From Forficula auricularia (lineage: Eukaryota > Arthropoda > Insecta > Dermaptera > Forficulidae), in assembly GCA_024734495.1 (NCBI GenBank), contig JALMQS010000099.1:103358320-103422319 (forward strand): a DNA stretch of 64,000 nucleotides, in the 5' to 3' direction. The position numbers were made by a program, and so were the translations under genes. The notes under the pieces were generated by a model that searched no databases, was not told where the DNA came from, and worked only from the letters and a program-made list of their open reading frames with translations. Below are positions 56,988 through 64,000 of this stretch, one piece after another; the first letter of the stretch is position 1; each line of letters opens with the position of its first letter.

Positions 56988-57205
56988 AGTTGTTGTAGGG
57001 AAATAAGGACAATAGCTTAAGGAAATAGTTTTTTATTTTATGCCAACGTTTCGTCAACTTTGTTGACTTCCTCAGAGCTCAAACAAATTAATAAATATGC
57101 AAAGAAGTTAATTTGTTTGAGCCCTGAGGAAGTCAACAAAGTTGGCATAAAATAAAAAATATTTCCTTAAGCTATTGTCCTTATTTCCCTACAACAACTT
57201 TGTAT
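56988..57205. repeat. Palindromic Penelope-like repeat
   Basis: Arms GTTGTAGGGAAATAAGGACA and inverse TGTCCTTATTTCCCTACAAC, continuing to AATTTGTTTGAGC. Loop about 20 bases. The left arm holds the hammerhead-like motif; in the right arm 11 bases including GAAAC are deleted between two GTT copies. Confidence 0.75.
57042..57080 (-). ncRNA. Hammerhead-like ribozyme motif
   Basis: Minus strand: CTGAGGA, unpaired A, perfect 6-bp stem II GUCAAC-AAA-GUUGAC, GAAAC, then GU-U and GGC. GGC can pair with GCU/GCC before the core as stem I. AC/GU would be a two-pair stem III, as in the minimal hammerheads thought to act as dimers. Confidence 0.55.
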
Positions 57206-57387
57206 AAAATTAAAGAATTCTCATCTAGCTCCGAATTGCCGATGTATAGATTGTAGATTCTTTCTGGATGTCACTGGAACCTTTATTAAAAAAACTGAAG
57301 TAACTGAGTGGACTGTAGGGATTTTAATTGTTCTCGATACTTATGTATTAAAAGGAAGGTTTATTTTTCTTTCTTTCTTTTAATAAA

Positions 57388-57847
57388 TTATAAAGCAATA
57401 AATTTGTTATATTTATAATTTAATGAGATGATCATTGAGGAAATATTTACATAGGTTGAATGTAGTATGCTGATTTTCAATAAGGTGGGCGGTCGTCCAA
57501 ATGCAAACTGCTTCTGTAGACAATCCTTTTCAATCCTTATTCCAGTTATAACAGATTCGAAATCTGGTTTCAAGGTTTAATTATTATAAGAGAAGCTCCA
57601 GTAGAGATCTCATATCCAGGTAACTTGAACACTAAAATGGCTCATATTGAACGAACTTCTTTATAGTAAAACTAATACTCAATGTACCGTTTCCTATCAA
57701 ATTTGCAACCAAGTGAGCAAGGTAAGAGTAAAATTTCCAACTGAACAGGCTTGCTCTGTTTACATTCACTAACTCGAAGTACCCGCCAGAGGCATGAGCT
57801 TCGCTCTTTTTTAAAATAAAAAATACTAAAATTTGAATTTTAGACAA
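57388..57847 (-). other. Two short unknown frames, possibly gene remnants
   Basis: 57573-57388 (61 codons; KPDFESVITGIRIEKDCLQK) and 57847-57632 (71 codons; ASGGYFELVNVNRASLFSWK) have more balanced composition than the AT-rich background. Neither shows a domain or a clear splice context. They lie inside the outer inverted repeat, so they may be remains of that element's gene. Confidence 0.25.
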
Positions 57848-57866
57848 ACTTATTAATTTATTATTA

Positions 57867-58507
57867 AATGAATTTAACTTTAAAGGACATCATAGATATT
57901 AGTTGAAATATTTTTAAATTGCATATCAGAGAGGTTCGTCCCCTTAAGAATCGAACCCAAGCGCTAACTAAGCTTGCCGGGCCAGTAGCCAAACCCTTAA
58001 GACAAAACTCTCTCTGACATGCAACATATATAATTATTATAGCTAGATTTTTCACTCCCTTCAACTCAAAGGGAATAGTGAAAATTCCTGCTAAACTGAA
58101 AAAAGTTTTCAGTGACGGACCCATGGATTTTACAGTGAAAACAAAGATTTAAGTATCTTTTTGGGTGTCTTTTTTTGAAAAAAGATGGAAATTATTTCAA
58201 AAATCAACCCAGTATATAATATTATTAAATGAATTTAACTTTGGAGGACATCATAGATATTAGTTGAAATATTTTTAAATTAAGGGTTTGGCTACTGGCC
58301 CGGCAAGCTTAGTTAGCGCTTGGGTTCGATTCCTAAGGGGACGAACCTCTCTGATATGCAATTTAAAAATATTTCAACTAATATCTATGATGTCCTTTAA
58401 AGTTAAATTCATTTAATAATATTATATACTGGGTTGATTTTTGAAATAATGTCCATCTTTTTTCAAAAAAAGACACCCAAAAAGATACTTAAATCTTTGT
58501 TTTCACT
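57867..58507. repeat. Palindrome with tRNA-like core
   Basis: 58137-58285 and 58360-58507 are inverted arms (GTGAAAACAAAGATTTAAGT against its inverse). Between them 58286-58359 reads AAGCTTAGTTAGCGCTTGGG and GTTCGATTCC, like a tRNA D-arm joined to a T-arm with the anticodon arm missing. An inverted third copy of the tRNA-like part is at 57920-58000. Confidence 0.7.
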
Positions 58508-58749
58508 TATTAATTTATATTATGAATGCTTGTACATCGATTCATGGCGTTTTTCTATGGTTTTTATAGACTGAAGATGGCAAAGAGTTTTTGTGGAAAC
58601 TGTATCGAATTTTTATAATAATTCCAAATAAACAAATCTATTTTCACCTCAAAGAAAAAAGATTTTTATTTATAAGATAAGTCGCCACATATTTTTCCAA
58701 GAGGCCTAAAATATAAATATATCTCAACACTCATCACCAGATCTAGATA

Positions 58750-59269
58750 AATAACGGCCAAAGCCAAGTAATAGGTACTTAGTAATAAATTTTTTTTTAA
58801 TTGAAAAAGCTGTTATTATTGTAATGTTTTAAATTAGAGTTCATTATGAGAGAACCCTGTTTAAATTTTTTAACTAGTTTGAGTAGTTTTTCCAAAAACG
58901 AGGGGGCACTAGAAAGTTTTCACCTTGTATATAATAATAATTGGTCTCTTAATATGAATAAGATTTATTTATAATTTCACACGAAGCTATAAATTCATTT
59001 AGTTACTTTTTTTAACTTTCTGCTAACGCCCTAATAATGTTATTCCCTCAAGTATTAATTAACAAAGATTTGCTTTAGCTAAGTAGAATATACAGAAAAG
59101 AGTAGTAGTAGTATAGGGGCTATTCTAAAGGGTGGTAAAGTCGTTTTGCGGTAAACCACCAGCGACCCACCCACACACAATGCGAAAAAGAAACTAGGGT
59201 AAGTTCTATTAAAAAGAATCCTCAGGGCTTTGCTAATTGTTTAAGGGTGAAAGAAAAAAAGAATTAGTT
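58750..59269. other. AT-rich stretch without a recognised gene
   Basis: No supported coding, RNA or terminal-repeat feature. Confidence 0.4.
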
Positions 59270-59580
59270 AATTGCGCATGCGCCTGGTGAATTCTCAATG
59301 CGGCCGACCGGGGGTTGAACTGAGAACAACCCCCCTCAATTCTGCGTGTTTTGTTTTTTGACTGTTGTCATCGTCTATGTGTCTATGTATGTGTGTATTA
59401 TGAGCCTGGAGTGTTTTTGCGCATAGAGTTGTATTTGTTTGGCCCTGGGCCAAAAGGGCCTCTTGCCCCTGCTGGCGCCCATGTGTGTTATTGGCTTGTT
59501 TCGCTACTGTCTTAACATCCCCCATACACCCCCTGCCCCCTCTCAGCCATTATTCTCTTCTATATTCTCCCCCGTTTTAA
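59270..59580. other. GC-richer island, no recognised gene
   Basis: About 300 bases with GCGCATGCGC (59275-59284), CGGCCGACCGGGGG and a palindromic GGCCCTGGGCC. The 76-codon minus frame across it (59525-59295) has no recognisable domain. It could be a promoter region or 5' exon of a gene whose body is not visible. Confidence 0.3.
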
Positions 59581-60239
59581 CTTAACAAATTGACAATCTT
59601 TAAAACTTGGCATTCCGTCTATTTTTAGCGGGAAAAAGAGAAAGAAAAAAGATTTTAACAATTCATGACAGAAATATCTCGCCTCATATATCAAAAAAAT
59701 AAATGCAATCTTTATATATATATATATGTATTTGGTCAAAGCTAAAAGCTAAAATAGATTAGCATATTTACATCAGTGTGCGCGTATTTTATTTCAAATT
59801 TAATTAAAAACATGATATTAAAAAAAAGAAATCCATAAAAACAAGATTATAACTCTATTACTGTTGAATAAATCATATATTTTTTTTAATAAAAAAATAA
59901 AAAGTTGCTAAAAATTAACCTATGGAATTGAAATAAACAGGCCAAGGTACTTGTCGGACCAACAGCGCCAAGAATACAAGGCTTGGTCAATGAAAATGTG
60001 ACGTCAGAGCTAGTGGGCCATCGATAGGAATGCGATTTTCCAAAAATTATACAATTTCCTAGAGAATGAGATAAAATTCAAGTTTCTACTCTCGGGAGCA
60101 GCTAAATCGACTCAACCTCTAAACGTACTCATACAAAGTCGTTTTTCTTTTAAATGGCCAAGCCGATATTTATAAAATAAATATATCTTTAAAGCTTATT
60201 TATTTAGCTTTACATTGATATCAATTTCAAGCACAAGTG

Positions 60240-60670
60240 TTTGTAGAATAAGTGGTTTTCATTTTATGAATGAAAAATTGTGATTTTTTGAAACAATGGA
60301 TCATTTTCTGTCATGAAAAATGCTGGATATCTATAAATCTAAGAATTTTAACAAAAAAGTCGTCCAAGTAAACGTTCAAGTTAACAAAATTTCCTAGACA
60401 ATGAGATAGGAATCAAGTTTTGATGATGAGTGGTTTTCATTTTATGAAGGAAAAACTGCGATTTTTTGCAAAAAATTGCATTTTTTCAAAAAAACAACCT
60501 CATGTTACCATTATCCAATTAGAATAATACTTTATTTATATTGTAGCAAATTTAATCTAGTTTAAAAATGTATAGAGTTGTCTTTGTCGAAAACGTGCTC
60601 CTTCATGGTCAAAATGGGGAAAAATCGAAAAAAGTACGAGTTTTAGGGATATTCAAAAGTGATCCCGGTG
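60240..60670 (+). repeat. Copy of the foldback family of 28893-30021
   Basis: Shares GGTTTTCATTTTATGAAGGA, GATATCTATAAATCTAAG and AACGTGCTCCTTCATGGTCA with unit 1 and with bases 1-260. Only one arm plus part of the second is preserved. Confidence 0.65.
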
Positions 60671-61014
60671 GCTGTTTTTTGACAAGCGCTTGTACCGGTT
60701 TTACTGAACCTAAATAGATGAAATTGTTATCATTTTACGCATAATTTAAAGAGCTTTAATTTATCTTATAGATATCTTTTTAATTTGATAAGCCGTTTGA
60801 GAGTTATTCAAGAAAAACTGAAAAAACTCACTGAAATTTTCTCATTTTGAGGCGCGTAAAAAAATTTCCACAACACAGATTTGGGGGAAAACTTAGGTTA
60901 GTAATATTGGAGTACCAATAAAGATATTCCAGGAATAAAATCTTTACCGGGAATTATTTCTTGTTAAAATAGTAATTTGCCTGGACTAAAATAGACATTT
61001 ATAAATAATTACAA

Positions 61015-61294
61015 TGTAACCAAAATAAATTTGGCGCGGTTATATTCCGGGAGCCTAGTGTCTGAAGAGAGAACTAGAGTTGAGTAGGACTGACTCGATG
61101 ATGTGGAAGCTAGTGCACGTGGAAGAGAGAATCATCATATGTGTCGAGTTGGCAAGGTGTCAAGAAGTGAAGGGAATATACTCTGTTTTCGTTTCGTTTT
61201 TATCGTGTACCGTTTACCGTTAATGTCATTATTTATCGAATTATCGTTCCTGGTGATTTAGTGTCGTTGTTGTTGAGAAGTACTCAACAATAAA

Positions 61295-61332
<38 letters not shown>
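61015..61332. other. Unassigned block ending in a hairpin and (AT)n run
   Basis: A more GC-balanced block (61030-61290) ends in a perfect 8-bp stem TTGTTGAG-AAGTA-CTCAACAA, then AATAAA and (TA)n from about 61297 to 61332. Identity unknown. A TGTAAC...CAACA outline could suggest a solo LTR, but no target duplication is seen. Confidence 0.3.
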
Positions 61333-61334
<2 letters not shown>

Positions 61335-62250
61335 TATATCTTAAATATCAATAAATATTTAAGTTTATTTATTTAGAGAAATGGCCCATTGCCTAATTCA
61401 AGTACAACATATTGTTTCAATAATATTATTATTTGTTGTTTAACTTTAAATTATATAACTGCATTTAATTAATAAAACCCAAGCTAGTTTAACCACATTG
61501 TAAAACACATATCCAAGACCCGGATTGATTAATTATAATATTTTAAACAACAAACATTTTTATTTTATTTATTTGTGCCCTCTAGGGCAAAGTGATAATT
61601 GGTGAATTTTCCAGCCAGTACAACAATGGACTAAAGAATATACACTTTTAGATTTTGAATAAAAAAATAATATCCACTTAGGTAGTTTATTGTAAATAAT
61701 CCATTAATTTAAGCGAATCATTGATTTAAAATCTTTATTTTATCAAAATATCGCTACTACATACACATAATTTACAATAATAAATAAATACATATTGAAT
61801 GATATAATTTGAATAGTTGAAAGTTTAATTAAGGATAAAATTGAAAATCAGATTAATGGGATTATATATATTGTTGCTATTATTATTAAATATTTCTACA
61901 CTGTACGAGGGGCGAGTAAAAAAAACACCTAATCGAATATATATTCTAATTTATCTCCGGTCGGTGCATTCAATTCCAATCTGAAATGAAATAAAACGGC
62001 TTAGCCTCCTCCCCCCACCCCCACTCGTGAAAATAAATTGAAAACAATTTTGTAATTAAATGATTGAATTCATCTATCTCTGGTAATGACAAGGGCGCAA
62101 ATATTGACAAGAAAATGGGCGCAGGAATGGAAAATATTATATTTCTATATATCTATCTATTCGATGGATTAACCTTTAGGAAATGAGAAAATAAATAAAT
62201 AATATCTATTTTTTCATTTTTAACTATTATTAACGTTAAAGTATTATACT
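61333..62250. other. AT-rich stretch without a recognised gene
   Basis: No supported feature; simple AT-rich sequence. Confidence 0.4.
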
Positions 62251-62716
62251 GTATTTCAGTGGTTCTTAACCTATGGGTTGCGACCCAAAATTGGGTCGCA
62301 AAGCATATTCTTTGGGTCGCGCAGTGTAGTTAACCAAATATTCTTTCTTTTAAGTGCCATATCAGGTCTCCCTGACGTTTCGGCTCCTTTCCACATATAC
62401 CAGTGCTGAGTGTGTTTAGCTGTTTTTACACAGATATACGGGACCTACTTTTTAATTCCGAACGGCAAGTTCAAAGAGGTTACTAGGCAATTATACTCTT
62501 GGTAGGTTGCCATTGCTTTCCAAGAGGAGGCGGCTGCAAATATCTGATCTGCCGAGACTTAGTCTCGCACCAGCGAACTTCGAGTCAGCGACCCGACACT
62601 CTAGCCACTGTCCCACAGTGACCAAATATTTTACCTACTATATTTATTTTCAATAGGTTTAAAGATATATTTTAATAAGATTGGAGTAATTTTTGGAGAC
62701 GGACTGATAAGTGAAT

Positions 62717-62994
62717 TAAGTGGTTATTGATGAGGCAGTCCAAAAAAAGAAGAAGATAATTTACACTATCTTTTTATTCATAAAACCGAAGTTTCGGAGG
62801 CTATTCCCTCCTTCTTCAGGGTTTTGAAAAGTCAGTGAAGGAAATCCAATGCGGCATTCCCCTCTGTATCCTCTTTCAGTGGCAGTAACAATAATATCTT
62901 GTATTTCATTCTCAGCATTATATTATGAATAAAAAGATAGTGTAAATTATCTTCTTCTTTTTTGGACTGCCTCATCAATATCCACTTAATATAT
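62717..62994. repeat. Palindromic Penelope-like repeat with about 65-bp arms
   Basis: TATTGATGAGGCAGTCCAAA through ATCTTTTTATTCATAA is mirrored at 62928-62994. The middle matches 3480-3640 and keeps a hammerhead-like motif. Confidence 0.8.
62782..62826 (-). ncRNA. Hammerhead-like ribozyme motif
   Basis: Minus strand: AAAACC, CTGAAGA, unpaired A, stem II GGAGG-GAAUAG-CCUCC, GAAAC, UUC, then GGUUUU. The 6-bp AAAACC/GGUUUU stem I is perfect. The cleavage triplet would be UUC. It shares the extra A with the other copies. Confidence 0.5.
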
Positions 62995-63261
62995 TTTAAT
63001 TTATACAATACTATTAAAATTGAAAATATGAAAAATACGTACTTTTCCATTAAATTTTGATTGGATCTCTTGTTTATCTTAATTAAAAAAAATATATAAT
63101 ATATGAGTTAAAAAAAGTCATTATTGTAAAATTCAAGAAAATTTCTTAAGTATGATCTTCAAAAAGTAATTAAAAAAATTTGTCATTTTTTTGGGTGGGG
63201 GTCGCGACTTGAACATATTTCTCAAATTTGGATCGCGGTCTTAAAAAGGTAAGAACCATTG

Positions 63262-64000
63262 TTCGTTATATTTGACTAAAAATTTGGAAGAATAAGATAA
63301 AACTTTTTCATGTAGTTTCAAGAATTTTTATCACCGGACGATTTGAGTTAAAAAACTGAAACTTGGCATTGAATTGTAATTTATTTACAGTGCATAGATT
63401 TTTTTTGTTTTTAATCAATCACTTGTTTTGTCTTGATTGAACCAAATGATTTATTTTTATTCAACCACTTGTTAATAATTAGTTTAATTAAAAAAACATA
63501 TAATTTTTTAGCCTGGTTATATATAATTTTTATTTTTGGAATAAAATCTTGATTATTATTATTTTTTATTCTATTAAATTAATACAGTTATTATAAAAAT
63601 AATCAAAAAACGTTTATTAATAATTCAAATTTTTCGGGAGAAATAAAATATATTTATAGTACATATTTGATAATATGATATAAATAATGATAATAAATCG
63701 GTTAAAAATGACCTAGAGAGCCAGCCCATTATACTTCTTCAAGGACTTTAAGAAAAATGTTCTGACCCAACCCATCTCTTATCTATGGTTGCTTCGTTAA
63801 TTAGATATAGATGGCAGCGCTACCGCTAGAATCCTTTTTAAAGAAGAATAGCAGATTTTCAGTTACTTATAATCATTTTCAAATCAATTCAAAGAGAAGA
63901 CGCCAGGCCGAAGAACGAAACGTTTCAGGAATGGAAATTGTACTCATAATCAATAAAAAATAATAAGTCGGTTAAAAATTGATTTCTTAGGGAATATAGT
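63262..64000. other. AT-rich stretch with a repeat end
   Basis: 63700-63980 holds GCCGAAGAACGAAACGTTTC, like the 3' half of a hammerhead-type repeat, and two AAGTCGGTTAAAAAT or AATCGGTTAAAAATG blocks about 260 bases apart. No gene recognised. Confidence 0.35.

Larger units (their letters stand above)
55526..58738. repeat. Outer inverted repeat of a nested palindrome complex
   Basis: 55526-55693 (CTGGTGATGAGTATTGAGAT, TTGCCATCTTCTTCAGTCTA) is the inverse of 58570-58738. The next inner pair is 56371-56415 against 58523-58565 (ATGTACAAGCATTCAT). Three further palindromes sit inside. The CTGAAGA...GAAAC arrangement in the arms is hammerhead-like but poorly paired. Confidence 0.65.
62257..63261. 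mobile_element. hAT-like nonautonomous element
   Basis: The left end CAGTGGTTCTTAACCT and right end AGGTAAGAACCATTG are inverted repeats of hAT type. GGGTCGC/GCGACCC motifs near the left and GGGTCGCGACTTG near the right continue the inverted similarity. No clear 8-bp duplication. It carries a tRNA-like block (62540-62635, GTGGCTAGAGTGTCGGGTCG on the minus strand) and the palindrome at 62717-62994. No transposase. Confidence 0.65.

Noticed and set aside
59295..59525. 76-codon frame in the GC-richer island
   Set aside because: No domain and His/Thr/Gln-rich; a chance frame in GC-rich DNA is as likely.
61015..61289. Solo LTR
   Set aside because: TG...CA outline only; no 4-6 bp target duplication, no primer site or polypurine tract nearby.

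Overview
This is a eukaryotic, strongly AT-rich, intron-bearing nuclear window. It is most likely from an arthropod, probably an insect, judging by the transposon mixture (CR1-like, RTE-like, R2-like and Jockey/CR1-group LINEs, a tRNA-derived SINE, Helitrons, hAT-like and Tc1-like nonautonomous elements, hammerhead-bearing Penelope-like repeats). I cannot name the species. Almost all of the window is mobile DNA, much of it nested.

Layout. 0-7 kb: a likely host gene on the minus strand made of very small exons (1449-6891), broken up by a LINE fragment, a TIR element, a palindromic Penelope-like repeat that holds a precisely inserted Helitron, and hAT-like ends. 6-11.4 kb: a Helitron-like foldback, a SINE, a LINE 3' end, a 148-bp tandem repeat and an R2-type LINE relic. 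12.3-17 kb: an almost intact CR1-like LINE on the minus strand. Its ORF1 carries an SGNH-esterase-like domain, and its ORF2 is broken by one frameshift and by a nested LINE. 17.7-19.6 kb: a MITE and an endonuclease-domain LINE fragment that was hit by an RTE-like LINE.

20-54.2 kb is one locus amplified in tandem. Two near-identical 14.2-kb units (25566-39789 and 39790-54008) each carry the same intron-less 343-codon leucine-rich protein gene. A 179-bp start of a third unit follows (54009-54187), and a rearranged partial unit precedes (about 20840-25565). Every unit contains the same stack of nested transposons: foldback modules ending in GAAGTCGGTT, a hAT-like element inside one module, and a LINE inside the hAT-like element flanked by 92-bp direct repeats.

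54.2-64 kb: a second Helitron, a set of palindromic repeats inserted into one another (55.5-58.7 kb), a GC-richer island without a recognised gene (59.3-59.6 kb), and a hAT-like element holding another hammerhead-like palindrome (62.3-63.3 kb).

No operon-like logic applies. The genes that may serve the host are the duplicated leucine-rich protein gene, the micro-exon gene at 1.4-6.9 kb and, less surely, a small spliced-looking gene inside a transposon-like insertion at 22.6-23.5 kb. The rest are transposon genes or their remains. Coordinates of element ends were read by eye and may be off by a few bases.
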